Counted from the first letter of the stretch, positions 1-9,773 are shown. The stretch: 64,000 nucleotides of DNA from Lentimicrobium saccharophilum (GCF_001192835.1 NZ_DF968182.1:1862345-1926344), one strand, 5' to 3'. Program-made: numbers and translations. Notes: generated by a model from the letters alone, not told the origin.

Positions 1-14
1 TTCATGCCAGAATA

Positions 15-1616
15 TCAAAACCCCCGGCCGAACATTTCCCAGAATTTAGCTTCCATGGCAGTCCAGCGCTGCATGGTGGCACCGGAGAAATCATTGCTGT
101 AGTTCGTGAGCAGGGCACGGGCTTCATCATTTTTACCGGTCTTTATCAGCTCAGCGGCATTCTTCTCAAGTGCGGGCATCTCCAGCCTGGCTTTTGCTTC
201 AAAACTGAGCACCTGCTCCAGCATTTGCTTCTTTGTCTTACCCCACGATACCGTCGCCAGTTTATTGGCTTTACGGTAGCTCCACAGTGCAGCATCCTCG
301 CGATAAGACTTCTGTCCGCAGATTTCCCATTTTGAGGGTACCTGTTTTACTCCTGCATAGATGGGTACACGCGGACTCTGGCCCGGATTATCGAATGAAA
401 ACCAGGAAACGCCGCCGACTTCATCGGGCAACCAGTCGCGAAGAACGGTTATATGCGAATAAGAGCACCATGAAACCGATACGGTCCGCTGAAAATCTAC
501 CGTACCGGGCGCAATATAGTTGAGCGTGTTGCGCATATCTCCCGTGAGCCAGGGATTGGCAACCGGGCTGACGATTGTATCCCTGCCAATCACGTTTCTT
601 TTCTTGTCGTAACGGGTATTGACCATTTTAACGTGCCGGGTCATATCGTAGCTGCTGCCCTCATAAGACGAGCGGTACAATTCCGTCAGCACCTCCATGC
701 TTACCTTCTTTTCCGGTTTTACCGAAAACGGAAGTTCATCCATATCAATGCTCAGGTTAAGGGATGGCGCCAGGGTGCTTAGCACAAAGAACTCCCTGAT
801 TTTGAATGGCTTTTCGGCATTGGCATAAGCTTTCCAGAACTTAAAGGGCTCCTTGCCATCCCACAGGCCAAACTCTCTGGCAACCTCCTTTACATTCGGG
901 CTGGCCATAAAAAAATCGGGATTGCTGAAATCGATGATTCCGATACGGGATATGTTTGCCGATATACCCACATGATCGTCGGGGACACGTTGTGCAGCCC
1001 AGACCCCTCCGATCCGCTCCTTCCCTTCTCCAAGTATTTCCATCTGCCAGACCTCACGGGTATCGGCAATGGTAATGCATTCACCGTAATCGCCATAACC
1101 GTATTCTTTGATCAGCTCTCCGATCAGGCGGATGGCATCGCGGGCATTGTCGCAGCGCTGCAAGGCGACGCGCTGCAACTCTTCGATAAGAAACATTCCC
1201 TTCTTATTTACGAGTGTATCTGGTCCCACGAAAGTAGTTTCACCCATGGCCAGCTGCTTTTCGTTCAGCGAAGGATAGGCGGTATTGAGGTACGCATAGG
1301 TATGCTTTACCTGGGGGATGCGTCCGGCCACGGTAAGTTTCCGCATATCGTCAGGCGTTTCGGTATGCAGTGTGCCTTTGTATACCGTATGCAACGCAGT
1401 GTCAGCATGATCCGCTGCCTTTTCCATTCTCACCCAGGTACGGTAATTGCCATCGCAGGTATGGGCGGTAATCACCGAGCCATCGGCCGAAGCCATTTTC
1501 CCGACCATAATGGAGGTGCAGCTCTCGCCAAACCAGGGATCGCCGGGATTTACCTGCGCGGATAGGATGATGCTGCTCAAAGTCAGCAATGATGCAAAAA
1601 TGATACGTTTGTCCAT
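15..1616 (-). CDS. Secreted peptidase family C69 dipeptidase
   Basis: Predicted N-terminal-nucleophile dipeptidase (family C69, PepD-like) of 533 residues, expected to cleave dipeptides outside the cytoplasm. A signal peptide fills about residues 1-21. The mature part carries ESCTSIMVGK, whose Cys33 is the expected nucleophile after processing, followed by the family signature ADGSVITAHTCDG. Length fits the family. The frame stays open 42 codons upstream to 1742, but the hydrophobic signal sequence begins at the ATG at 1614-1616, so I use that start. The stop codon is inside the window at 15-17, so the gene is complete. It is divergent from the next gene with a 478-base gap. Family assignment is firm; the natural substrate is unknown. 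Confidence 0.88.
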   Translation of the reverse strand: MDKRIIFASLLTLSSIILSAQVNPGDPWFGESCTSIMVGKMASADGSVITAHTCDGNYRTWVRMEKAADHADTALHTVYKGTLHTETPDDMRKLTVAGRIPQVKHTYAYLNTAYPSLNEKQLAMGETTFVGPDTLVNKKGMFLIEELQRVALQRCDNARDAIRLIGELIKEYGYGDYGECITIADTREVWQMEILGEGKERIGGVWAAQRVPDDHVGISANISRIGIIDFSNPDFFMASPNVKEVAREFGLWDGKEPFKFWKAYANAEKPFKIREFFVLSTLAPSLNLSIDMDELPFSVKPEKKVSMEVLTELYRSSYEGSSYDMTRHVKMVNTRYDKKRNVIGRDTIVSPVANPWLTGDMRNTLNYIAPGTVDFQRTVSVSWCSYSHITVLRDWLPDEVGGVSWFSFDNPGQSPRVPIYAGVKQVPSKWEICGQKSYREDAALWSYRKANKLATVSWGKTKKQMLEQVLSFEAKARLEMPALEKNAAELIKTGKNDEARALLTNYSNDFSGATMQRWTAMEAKFWEMFGRGF

Positions 1617-2094
1617 AATCAGTCCGTTTGGTGGCAGTGCCGGTTTCAGTTGATTTAATACCGGCCGGTGTGCTTTGGTTAGTGAAACTTTTCCGGAACC
1701 GTCGTTGCCCGTCCGGGCGGTAAATTTAGTAAGGGTTTTCAAAATAATCTAATCCCGGGCAGGTGGCAAATTAAAATCCGCTGGACGATAATCTGAGTTT
1801 CCTGATCAACACCTTGCTAAGGCTATATTCAATCTTCCTGAAAATCGTCTGAAAAAAGGGATATTTCAACCGGAGAAAAGGATATTTCGTCTAAAATATT
1901 CGTTTATCAGTCCGTAATACCCTTATTTTGAAAAACCAACCGGATTAAGCTGCTGGAGTGAATGTCTGTGATAGCCGGGATCTTATTTAAACAAATCCCG
2001 GTTGCTGAAGGAAATGTTCATTTCACAGCAGATTCTGGTTACTTGTACCTATAAGATCATTCACAAATATATCACGAACGGCAAATCAAACAAT
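1617..2094. other. Intergenic region between divergent genes
   Basis: This 478-base gap separates the divergent C69 dipeptidase and the T9SS small-protein gene, so promoters for both should lie here. I find no clean TAnnTTTG element on either strand. The only structure I can point to is a 7-bp inverted repeat (CCGGGAT at 1975-1981 and ATCCCGG at 1995-2001, 13-base loop) in the likely leader of the rightward gene. No tRNA or further gene is visible. Confidence 0.4.
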
Positions 2095-2577
2095 ATGAAA
2101 CAAAAACAATTGCTGCTGATCTTTCTGACTTTGTTTTTCTTCCCTTTGGGAATTCAGGCTCAGTCACTGATCGTGCAGGAAACTGACGGGTACGAAACCA
2201 GCGAAGCACTGAGTCTAGTCAGGAAACTCACTTTTGAGCAGAACAACCTGCATGTTCACTTAAAATCGGGTATTATTGAAAGTTACGGACTTCAGCAGGT
2301 ACGGAAGCTTTACTTTGACACCCTGACTACCGCAGCCAGCCTCGTTCCGGGCACTGATGAACACCTGATTGTTTATCCTAACCCTGCCGGCAACCTGATT
2401 ATGGTCGATCACATACCATCAGGCACCAAAGAACTCTCCGTTTTCTGCGCTGAGGGGAGTCTGGCAATGCAGGTCCGGGTCAATATGCAGAAGGAAACCA
2501 TCAACCTCGACGGGCTTAAGAGCGGCATCTATTACATTTTTGCAAATGGCCGGGCGGCAAAATTTATCAGGCTATGA
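2095..2577 (+). CDS. Small secreted protein with T9SS type A sorting domain
   Basis: A 160-residue protein of unknown function. It begins with a signal peptide (about residues 1-22, ending IQAQ). A short module follows with two beta-rich segments (LVRKLTF and QQVRKLYF) that resemble the N-terminal part of the next protein. The last 75 or so residues are a T9SS type A sorting domain, seen from VYPNPAGN and LKSGIYYIFANG, so it should be exported and anchored or released at the cell surface. The frame is open upstream to 2002, but the signal peptide starts at the ATG at 2095. Its TGA stop overlaps the ATG of the next gene (ATGA at 2574-2577), so translation is probably coupled. It has no recognisable catalytic domain and may be a minimal cargo or partner of its neighbour. 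Confidence 0.8.
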   Translation: MKQKQLLLIFLTLFFFPLGIQAQSLIVQETDGYETSEALSLVRKLTFEQNNLHVHLKSGIIESYGLQQVRKLYFDTLTTAASLVPGTDEHLIVYPNPAGNLIMVDHIPSGTKELSVFCAEGSLAMQVRVNMQKETINLDGLKSGIYYIFANGRAAKFIRL

Positions 2578-4808
2578 AAAAACACATTATTACGCTGGCC
2601 CTGGCAATTGCCGGTCTGGCAGTTATGGCTCAGGAAAAAATGTACATCCATAAAGCGGATCATTTCACCCTGGGAGCCCTTGTCACTTCAACTGACAGTA
2701 TTTATTTCAGCAACGACCAGAGCACCATCTTATTCAGCATTGGCGACACCCTGGACTCATACGCCGTATCAGAGATTGACAGTATCACTTTTGGCGCGAA
2801 TTCAACCATTATCAGCATCTTCTATGAAGGGAACTACGTCAGGGTTATAAACCCGCTTGCTTATGAAGGGGTTTCAGTTTCAACTGACGGAGCAAATGTA
2901 ACCGTAACCTCAACCAGCCAAATACAGGATATTGGTTACCGTCTTTCAGGGAGCACCCATGGAGGCTCGTTTAAAATATACAGCCAGCAGCCTTTCGAGC
3001 TGATGCTTAACGGGGTGCAGATAACCAATACCAATGGGCCGGCCATAAACATTCAATCCGGGAATACAGTTACCGTCGACATCATGAACGGAACAACAAA
3101 TGCGCTTACCGACGGCGGCTCTTACAGCAATCCTGCCAAGGCACCTGACGGTAAATCAGAGGATCAGAAGGGCGCTTTCTTCAGTGAAACCACACTGATA
3201 TTCACCGGCACCGGTAATCTGACCATCAACGGCCTGGGTTCTGCAAAGCATGGCCTGTGCAGCGACAGCAACATTGAGATCAATGGCTGCAGCATTAACA
3301 TTGCAAGTGCAGCAAAAGACGGGATACATGCGAAGACCGGATTCGAAATGATAAACGGTTCACTTAATATAACTGCGACGGGTGATGCCATTGACGGAGA
3401 TGCTGGAAATGTGACCATCACAGGCGGAAATATTACGACCCTGAATGATGCAGATGATGTAAAAGGCATAACCTGCGACGGAACCATGTCCATTTCGGGC
3501 GGGGTGCTCATGCTTACGGTCAACGGAGATCAGTCAAAAGCCATGAAGAGCGAATCGGACATTACCATCAGCGGAGGCAGCATTACTATAATTACAACAG
3601 GTGATGCAGTGCTTGAAGCTTCAGGATCCGGATTTGACCCTTCCTATTGCACAGCTATCAAATGCGATGCAAATATTAATATCAGCGGGGGGAGCATAGA
3701 CATCATAAGCACGGGAATCGCCGGTAAAGGTATTTCATCGGATGCTGACATCACTATTGCAAACGGAACCATAACCATAACCTGTTCGGGGAACGGAGCA
3801 AGATACACGAATACCGAAGGTGCTTATGACGCTTATGTTTCCACCTGCATCACATCCGACGGAAATACCCTGATTAACGGAGGTAACATTACCACCAGCA
3901 GTTCCGGTTCAGGCGGGAAAAGTATTTCAGTGGACGGAACTCTGAACATAGAAAACAGTAACTCACCCCCTGTAATAAACCTGACTACAACAGGAAACAG
4001 GATTTACATCAGTGGCTCCGGTGAAAATGCGGAATATGCAGAGGCCAAAACCGTCAAGAGCGATGGCGACATCGTAATTGAAAGCGGAAACATCACGCTT
4101 AATTCAGCGGATGACGGGTTGAAATCAGAAACATCCATTACCATATCCACCTCCATTATCAACATTACCAACTCAGTTGAAGGCATAGAGGCTCCATTTA
4201 TCAACATAAACAGCGGGGAAATAACTATTAAGTCATCTGATGACTGTATCAACACTACATTTGGCCTGGGCGGAGAACAAAACGACGGGAGCATCATGAC
4301 CTTTAACGGAGGCTTTGTGGCGGTAAATACAACCGGAGGCGACGGGCTGGATGCCAATGGCAATATTGTCATTAACGGAGGAACCATCGTTGTACACGGG
4401 CCGCCCAATGCCCCTGAAGTTGGCATGGATTACAACGGCTCCTGTAATATGAACGGCGGATTCCTGGCCGTTTCAGGGCCTAACTCAAATATGCTTCAGG
4501 CGCCCAGCAACAGTTCCACACAGAACTGCCTGAAGGCGGTTACTTACAGCGGGTTATCAGCATCTACCTTGTTCCATATCCAGGATGCTTCCGGTGTTAA
4601 TATCTTAACATTCCAGCCTCTCCGCACTTACTACTCTGTCATCTTTTCTTCTTCTGAACTGCTGACAGGCTCCACTTACTCAATCTATACCGGGGGAAGT
4701 TGCAACGGGACCATTAATAACGGGCTTTACACCGGCGGAACGTACTCGGGAGGTACATTCAGGAAATCCTTTACGATTAATAACAGGATTACAAGTGTAA
4801 ACTTTTGA
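2574..4808 (+). CDS. Cthe_2159-like carbohydrate-binding beta-helix protein
   Basis: A 744-residue secreted protein. After a signal peptide (about residues 1-19) a short module carries the pair DSIYF and EIDSITF. From about residue 120 to the end there are many beta-helix turns rich in ITISGG, NINSGEITI and DGIHA-type motifs, alternating with short Asp/Gly loops. This pattern matches my memory of the Cthe_2159 family, whose founding member binds acidic plant polysaccharide. Binding of a glycan or of calcium is therefore an inference. It ends in NNRITSVNF and has no T9SS tail of its own, whereas the overlapping upstream gene has one. A strong terminator follows at 4833-4869. DUF-level identification is good; the ligand is unknown. 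Confidence 0.78.
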   Translation: MKKHIITLALAIAGLAVMAQEKMYIHKADHFTLGALVTSTDSIYFSNDQSTILFSIGDTLDSYAVSEIDSITFGANSTIISIFYEGNYVRVINPLAYEGVSVSTDGANVTVTSTSQIQDIGYRLSGSTHGGSFKIYSQQPFELMLNGVQITNTNGPAINIQSGNTVTVDIMNGTTNALTDGGSYSNPAKAPDGKSEDQKGAFFSETTLIFTGTGNLTINGLGSAKHGLCSDSNIEINGCSINIASAAKDGIHAKTGFEMINGSLNITATGDAIDGDAGNVTITGGNITTLNDADDVKGITCDGTMSISGGVLMLTVNGDQSKAMKSESDITISGGSITIITTGDAVLEASGSGFDPSYCTAIKCDANINISGGSIDIISTGIAGKGISSDADITIANGTITITCSGNGARYTNTEGAYDAYVSTCITSDGNTLINGGNITTSSSGSGGKSISVDGTLNIENSNSPPVINLTTTGNRIYISGSGENAEYAEAKTVKSDGDIVIESGNITLNSADDGLKSETSITISTSIINITNSVEGIEAPFININSGEITIKSSDDCINTTFGLGGEQNDGSIMTFNGGFVAVNTTGGDGLDANGNIVINGGTIVVHGPPNAPEVGMDYNGSCNMNGGFLAVSGPNSNMLQAPSNSSTQNCLKAVTYSGLSASTLFHIQDASGVNILTFQPLRTYYSVIFSSSELLTGSTYSIYTGGSCNGTINNGLYTGGTYSGGTFRKSFTINNRITSVNF

Positions 4809-4832
4809 ATATCTTGCACTTATGGAGGGATG

Positions 4833-4869
4833 AAAAAGTGCCTTTACCGTTCCGGTAAAGGCACTTTTT
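4833..4869 (+). terminator. Intrinsic terminator after the beta-helix gene
   Basis: A perfect 16-bp stem (4833-4848 with 4854-4869) closes a 5-base loop GTTCC and ends in a T run. It begins 24 bases after the stop codon at 4808. The mirror A run on the left arm means it could work in both directions. Confidence 0.9.
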
Positions 4870-4939
4870 CATTGTCATTTCACAACATACTCAAGGGAAA
4901 CGTAAAAATTTTTCAGGTAACCGTTCGTCAGATAGTACT

Positions 4940-4947
4940 TACCTTTG
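4940..4947 (+). promoter_or_regulatory. Bacteroidota -7 promoter element (TACCTTTG)
   Basis: TACCTTTG matches the TAnnTTTG -7 consensus of the Bacteroidota primary sigma factor and lies 22 bases before the methyltransferase ATG. No good TTTG -33 element is at the usual distance. Confidence 0.55.
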
Positions 4948-4969
4948 CAGAAGCAATCCAGAATAAGTT

Positions 4970-6148
4970 ATGCCTTCAGAAGAGAATATTATCAGACTGC
5001 TTTCACTGCTGAACGAAAGTTATGGCAATTCAACACTGATAAAGCTGACGCTGAGCAACAAGCGCTCAAGATCATCGGATCTGAACAATGTATTTATCCG
5101 TCCGGTAGTGATCAGGGAACAGGCTTTACTGCAATTTACCTACCGGCATGCAACCCGGGACATCACCTCGAACTACCCGGCCGGAGAAGCTGCAGGGAAA
5201 ATTGAAGAGCTGCTGAAGGAGACCTTTATGAATGCGGATCTTTTCACTGCTGAAGCCGATTACACTTTGCTGAGCAACAAAAAAGGCAACAGCAAACTAC
5301 TGAAAAAGGCTGCTTCATCATCAGAGTTACCGTTATACCGTCACGACAAACTGAAGCGCAGGCTGATTCCGACTGAAAACAACGTTTACCTGCGCGAGTT
5401 GGGTGTATTAACGAATGACTGGAAGGTGAAAGCCGGGATGGAGGATAAATTCAGGCAAATCAACCGTTACGTTGAGCTGGTTGAGGATGTACTACGTAAT
5501 GCGGCCTTACCCGGGCATTTTTCAATCGCCGATATGGGCTCAGGAAAGGGATATCTGACCTTTGCCCTTTATGACCATCTGAGCCGGAACAGCGGGGCAT
5601 CCTTCAGCATAACAGGGGTTGAACTGAGGCAGGCGCTTGTTGACACATGCAATAACATCGCAAAGAAGGCCGGTTTTGATCACCTTCATTTTATTACCGG
5701 ATCGATCGCAGAAGCCGGACTGACTGAACCCAACGTTCTGATTGCCCTGCATGCCTGTGATACGGCAACTGACGAGGCCTTATACAGGGGTATTACATCG
5801 GGGGCGGAAGTGATTATGGTAGCCCCCTGCTGCCATAAACAGATCAGGAAACAGATCAACCCTCCGAATGTACTGAAGGAAATCACCCGCTATGGTATTT
5901 TTGAAGAACGTCAGGCTGAAACACTTACGGATACGATCCGGGCCCTGATTCTTGAAGCCTGGGGATATAAAACAAGCGTTGCAGAGTTTATCTCCACCGA
6001 ACATACCCCCAAAAACGTAATGCTTTCGGGACTGCGAAAGAAAGTCCGGACTTTACCCGACCCCGCCGTGGTGAAAAAAATATCGGAACTGAAGCAGCAA
6101 TTCGGAATAAAATATCATCATCTTGAGCAGTTGCTTGGTATGCTCTAG
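4970..6148 (+). CDS. Class I SAM-dependent methyltransferase (Methyltransf_32 type)
   Basis: A 392-residue cytoplasmic protein. The SAM-binding motif I is DMGSGKG at residues 188-194 within a Rossmann-like domain of about residues 160-300. It also has LHACDTATDEAL (from about residue 260) and APCCHKQIR (285-293), which are characteristic of the Methyltransf_32 family that includes RRNAD1/METTL25-like proteins. Residues 1-150 form an N-terminal extension without a motif I recognise. The ATG at 4970 follows a -7 promoter element by 22 bases, giving a very short leader. Neighbours are unrelated, so it is probably transcribed alone. The substrate (RNA, protein or small molecule) is not evident. 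Confidence 0.82.
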   Translation: MPSEENIIRLLSLLNESYGNSTLIKLTLSNKRSRSSDLNNVFIRPVVIREQALLQFTYRHATRDITSNYPAGEAAGKIEELLKETFMNADLFTAEADYTLLSNKKGNSKLLKKAASSSELPLYRHDKLKRRLIPTENNVYLRELGVLTNDWKVKAGMEDKFRQINRYVELVEDVLRNAALPGHFSIADMGSGKGYLTFALYDHLSRNSGASFSITGVELRQALVDTCNNIAKKAGFDHLHFITGSIAEAGLTEPNVLIALHACDTATDEALYRGITSGAEVIMVAPCCHKQIRKQINPPNVLKEITRYGIFEERQAETLTDTIRALILEAWGYKTSVAEFISTEHTPKNVMLSGLRKKVRTLPDPAVVKKISELKQQFGIKYHHLEQLLGML

Positions 6149-6491
6149 TCCTGCGCTGTCATTTTGAACAGATTAATTCAATGGCCAGGTAGTTTTTCAG
6201 CTCCGTAAAAGTTTCGAACTCTGGTGCTTACAATTCCGGATCAATATAATATTCACCGATAAGGCACAAACATAATTTCCTGTTTAGCAATCATTTATTG
6301 ATCTGAATACTTGCTTAAAACCGGTAAGTTGCTTACATTTGTGTTTCACCAATAAACAGGTTTAACACTCCAGAAAATCCGAATCTACGGGCATCAGACC
6401 AGACCGGAAAGCACAATATCCCGGTTGGTGTAACTCACAGCGATAAAGGGCCGGATATTCAGGTCACTCTTGCATCTCAACACAAGGATCC
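6149..6491. other. Intergenic region with promoter and long leader
   Basis: A 343-base gap. It holds the promoter at 6311-6341 and then a leader of roughly 145 bases before the next ATG, much longer than most leaders here. I see only a weak inverted repeat in the leader and no riboswitch I recognise. Confidence 0.4.
6311..6341 (+). promoter_or_regulatory. Bacteroidota promoter (TTGC-N19-TACATTTG)
   Basis: TTGC at 6311-6314 and TACATTTG at 6334-6341 are 19 bases apart, which fits the Bacteroidota -33/-7 consensus. It should drive the YCF48-like gene at 6492. Confidence 0.7.
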
Positions 6492-7679
6492 ATGAAAAAA
6501 TCAGCATTGTTGTTTCACTTGCTCCTGCCGGTGTGTTTTTCCTGCTTTTCGCAAACCTGGGTTAAACAGGAATCAAATACTACTTCCGATTTATACAGTT
6601 TATACTTCATTAATACTGATACCGGATTTGCCTCAGGTTCAAACGGAACAATTATTAAGACTAATGATGGCGGATCTAACTGGTTATCTGTAAATTCAAA
6701 CACTTCCGAAAGGATTGGCTCAATTCATTTTACAAATATTCTGACAGGCTTTGCAGTTTGCGGGAGCGGACTATTAAAAACCACCGATGCCGGAGAAAAC
6801 TGGTTTATTCAGGATACGGCTTCCTGGTTAACAGGAATAAGTTTTATTAACCAGGATACAGGCTTTGCCTGCGGGAGCGGTGTACTATTAAAAACTGCAA
6901 ACGGAGGCAATACCTGGGTCAGACAACAGAGTATCGGCGGGACAGTTATCAGCTTTTATGCGGCAGACGCTGATATTTTCTATATTGGCGCCGACTGTTC
7001 TTACATATATAAAACTATAAATGGCGGGACCAACTGGGATGTAATATACGGCCCCGGATTTCCCGTATCTTATTATGACTTATATTTTATGGACCGGGAT
7101 ACCGGCTTTGCGGCAGGCGGAGGCTGGGCGCAGGGATCGGAGGCTGGCATTATTATGAAAACAACCAATGGAGGAATGTCATGGGATGGATTTTCATTCG
7201 ATAAAACCGTCCGGTCCGTGCACTTCGTAAATAAAACAAGTGGTTATGCAGCGGGTAATTATGGAACCATATTTAAAACCACTGACACAGGGAATAACTG
7301 GTCACAATTGAATTCAGGCGTTACCGAAAATCTGACCCACATCTGGTTTACAGATGCATCAACCGGTTATGCCGTCGGTGAAAACGGAGTCATCCTGAAA
7401 ACCACAAACGGCGGACTGGGCATTATTACACCGGATAACAATGAGAAAGATTTCAGCCTTTTTCCTAATCCATTTATAAATTATATCACAATTAATGCGT
7501 CACAGTTAACTGATAATGCGGAAATCAGTATTTACACCATCCAAGGATTATTGATTTACAAACAATCATTGCGAAAAACGGCAACTCAACTTGATTTATC
7601 ATTCATGAAACCAGGAATTTATTTTGCTGCATTTACAAGCGGGCAAAGAACCGGAATTATTAAAATGATCAAGAAGTAA
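6492..7679 (+). CDS. YCF48-like beta-propeller protein with T9SS sorting domain
   Basis: A 395-residue secreted protein. A signal peptide covers about residues 1-21 (ending FSQ). Then there are about seven blade-like repeats with the recurring pattern DTGFASG, IIKTNDGGSNW and LLKTTDAGENW, typical of YCF48/photosystem-II-stability-factor-like or BNR propellers. The last 75 residues (from LFPNPF to the end, with LKPG-like SFMKPGIYFA) form a T9SS type A sorting domain. In Bacteroidota such proteins are surface or secreted binding proteins, and no catalytic site is visible. The ATG at 6492 is preceded by a clear promoter at 6311-6341. Function is unknown beyond the fold. Confidence 0.85.
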   Translation: MKKSALLFHLLLPVCFSCFSQTWVKQESNTTSDLYSLYFINTDTGFASGSNGTIIKTNDGGSNWLSVNSNTSERIGSIHFTNILTGFAVCGSGLLKTTDAGENWFIQDTASWLTGISFINQDTGFACGSGVLLKTANGGNTWVRQQSIGGTVISFYAADADIFYIGADCSYIYKTINGGTNWDVIYGPGFPVSYYDLYFMDRDTGFAAGGGWAQGSEAGIIMKTTNGGMSWDGFSFDKTVRSVHFVNKTSGYAAGNYGTIFKTTDTGNNWSQLNSGVTENLTHIWFTDASTGYAVGENGVILKTTNGGLGIITPDNNEKDFSLFPNPFINYITINASQLTDNAEISIYTIQGLLIYKQSLRKTATQLDLSFMKPGIYFAAFTSGQRTGIIKMIKK

Positions 7680-8038
7680 TGCCAGTCACCGGCAACCGGA
7701 ACTAAAACCTCAATGAGTGTTATGATAACCGTACCTTATAAAAATGCTCCGTTGGTAAGCCGGCACTGCCCGAATTATTAAAATGTCTTACAATTTCTAT
7801 ATAATCCCAGTGTTTCTGATGTTCAAATACCCCTGCTATAACATGCTGGTTCCGGATTCCATCCGTTTCTGCTATGCTTCACTGCGGAATCACCAAAAAT
7901 GAAATCTCAAAAGCAATAGAAGTGCAAATACTTAAATATTAGTATTTTAAATACCAATTATCTTGCTTTTCTACCTGAAATTGATTATATTTGCTTTTTT
8001 TGGTTTTCATACCATTTATACACCCTAAGACCGGAGCT
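7680..8038. other. Intergenic region with promoter
   Basis: A 359-base gap between two rightward genes. Its right end carries the promoter at 7963-7993. I see no convincing terminator for the upstream gene and no other feature. Confidence 0.4.
7963..7993 (+). promoter_or_regulatory. Bacteroidota promoter (TTGC-N19-TATATTTG)
   Basis: TTGC at 7963-7966 and TATATTTG at 7986-7993 with a 19-base spacer, the same geometry as the promoter at 6311. It shows that the open frame reaching back to 7991 cannot be coding there, which supports the ATG start at 8039. Confidence 0.72.
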
Positions 8039-9706
8039 ATGCAGAAGTACAGGTTATGGGTTGTAATGTTATGCTGGGTTCTGGGCATCACTGCTGCAGC
8101 GCAAACTTTTATTGAAGCCGGCGATGTAAGCGGAAGCTGGACCAAGCACGGTTCGCCCTATATCATCAACGGCGCCATCACCATCCCTTCAGGCAGCGAA
8201 CTGATCATTGAACCCGGAGTTATGATCAGTTTTGCCGGACACTACAAATTTGTAGTTATGGGCAAGTTGTCTGCCATAGGAAATGAGACAGACAGCATTA
8301 TTTTTACAGTGAATGATCCGAAACAAGGCTGGCACGGTTTGCGGTTTCTGAACACCGTCACGGCAGAACAGGACACCTCGCGCCTGCAATTCTGCCGGAT
8401 TGAGTTTGGCCGGGTGTTTGGCGACTGTCCGGATAATCGCGGAGGTGCCATTTATGCCGAACTTGCAAGATTGAATATCAATAATTGCCTGATCCGTTAC
8501 AACAGGGCTGTATCCGGTGCAGCTGACTGGGGCGGCGGGGCAATTTACTGCGAGAAAACAAATGCCGTGATCACTGATAATCTGATTACGATGAACTATT
8601 CAGGCCATGACGGCGGCGGCATCTACTGCTCCTTTTCCAATCCGAAGATTATCCGGAATACCATAACCAATAATCAGGCGGCCTACCGGGGTGGCGGGAT
8701 AGCTGCTTTCTCCTTCTCCTCCCCTGTTATTCAGAACAACATCATTAATAAAAACACTGCTGCTGATCATGGTGGCGGGATCAATATATCGGGAGGCAAT
8801 CCGCTGGTTCAGCACAATTACATCGAAGAAAACCAGGCCGGGGCCGGCGGAGGCGGCATCAGTTGTTACCTGAGCAATGCCCGGATCATTAACAATCAGA
8901 TTGTTTCAAACACTGCCGGCAGCGGAGGCGCTTTAGACTTCAGGGGCAGCAGCCCTTCGGTTTTTGCCAACACCGTCTGCAACAACCAGGCTACCGGCAA
9001 TGGGGGCGGCATCAGCAACTCATTTGAGATGGTCGGGGTGCCGGTTTACAGTAACCCTGTCCTGACATCGAACATTATCTTTTACAATGCCGGCGGGCAG
9101 GGCAGCCAGATATGGTCAGCCTCAGGATGCGAGCCATTTGTCAGCTATTGTGCCATCGAGGATATGAACGGCGAAGGAATCTCAGGGGGCATGAATGACT
9201 CCGGGGCCAATACTGATCAGTCACCCATGTTCATCAGCCTGGGAGAGAATCCATGGGCGCTCAGCAGCAATTCGCCCTGTGTTGATGCCGGGCCGGCAGA
9301 ACTGAGCGGTACATTCTGGCCTGCCTGTGACCTGGGCGGATGTGTGCGCGTTTGGGACGGAAACGGCGACCAGCTCGCCGTGATTGACATAGGGGCCTGG
9401 GAATTCGGATCGCAGTCATTGGGCACCGAAGAAGCGAATCCTGCTAAAAAAGGCGTATTTTCATGCATTCCCTGCCCCAATCCGGCCGGGGAATCAATTT
9501 CTTTCCTGATAAACACTCCGCAACCGGGAGAAATATACATCGTAATCACCCTGACTGACGGAAGAATTTTTCTGAAAACCTCTGCATACGTATCGGAAGA
9601 GGATCATCGTCAAATCATCTCTCTGAGCAGACTCCCTACCGGGGTTTACATCTATGAAGTTTACTACATGGGGCATAGGCTTAGTGGTCGTTTAGTACAC
9701 CTTTAG
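8039..9706 (+). CDS. Right-handed beta-helix protein with T9SS sorting domain
   Basis: A 555-residue secreted protein. A signal peptide (about residues 1-20, ending AAAQ) is followed by a parallel beta-helix region of about residues 40-380. Its coils show the repeated pattern GGGIYC, NNLI-like NNCLIRYN, and IINNQIVSN, as in Pfam Beta_helix polysaccharide lyase-like or adhesin folds. No lyase active-site motif can be named with confidence. The end (CIPCPNPAGE to LSRLPTGVYIYEV) is a T9SS type A sorting domain. The start is the ATG at 8039, because an alternative TTG at 7991 lies inside the -7 promoter box. A terminator follows at 9725-9773. Likely a surface polysaccharide-binding or -degrading protein. 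Confidence 0.84.
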   Translation: MQKYRLWVVMLCWVLGITAAAQTFIEAGDVSGSWTKHGSPYIINGAITIPSGSELIIEPGVMISFAGHYKFVVMGKLSAIGNETDSIIFTVNDPKQGWHGLRFLNTVTAEQDTSRLQFCRIEFGRVFGDCPDNRGGAIYAELARLNINNCLIRYNRAVSGAADWGGGAIYCEKTNAVITDNLITMNYSGHDGGGIYCSFSNPKIIRNTITNNQAAYRGGGIAAFSFSSPVIQNNIINKNTAADHGGGINISGGNPLVQHNYIEENQAGAGGGGISCYLSNARIINNQIVSNTAGSGGALDFRGSSPSVFANTVCNNQATGNGGGISNSFEMVGVPVYSNPVLTSNIIFYNAGGQGSQIWSASGCEPFVSYCAIEDMNGEGISGGMNDSGANTDQSPMFISLGENPWALSSNSPCVDAGPAELSGTFWPACDLGGCVRVWDGNGDQLAVIDIGAWEFGSQSLGTEEANPAKKGVFSCIPCPNPAGESISFLINTPQPGEIYIVITLTDGRIFLKTSAYVSEEDHRQIISLSRLPTGVYIYEVYYMGHRLSGRLVHL

Positions 9707-9724
9707 GATCCATACTCAAAGAGT

Positions 9725-9773
9725 ACTCCCCCGGAAACACTGCATAACGCCGTGTCCTCCGGGGGAGTTTTTC
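9725..9773 (+). terminator. Intrinsic terminator between convergent genes
   Basis: A 10-bp GC-rich stem (ACTCCCCCGG at 9725-9734 with its complement at 9759-9768) has a smaller inner ACAC/GTGT stem and is followed by a run of five T. It follows the beta-helix gene by 18 bases. It may also stop the convergent purine permease, although its T run on the other side is poor. Confidence 0.85.

Noticed and set aside
972-1565. Plus-strand open frame of 197 codons
   Set aside because: It is antisense to the C69 dipeptidase, which has a signal peptide and family motifs.
4830-5012. Small plus-strand open frame of 60 codons
   Set aside because: It starts inside the terminator hairpin and runs through the promoter of the methyltransferase gene.
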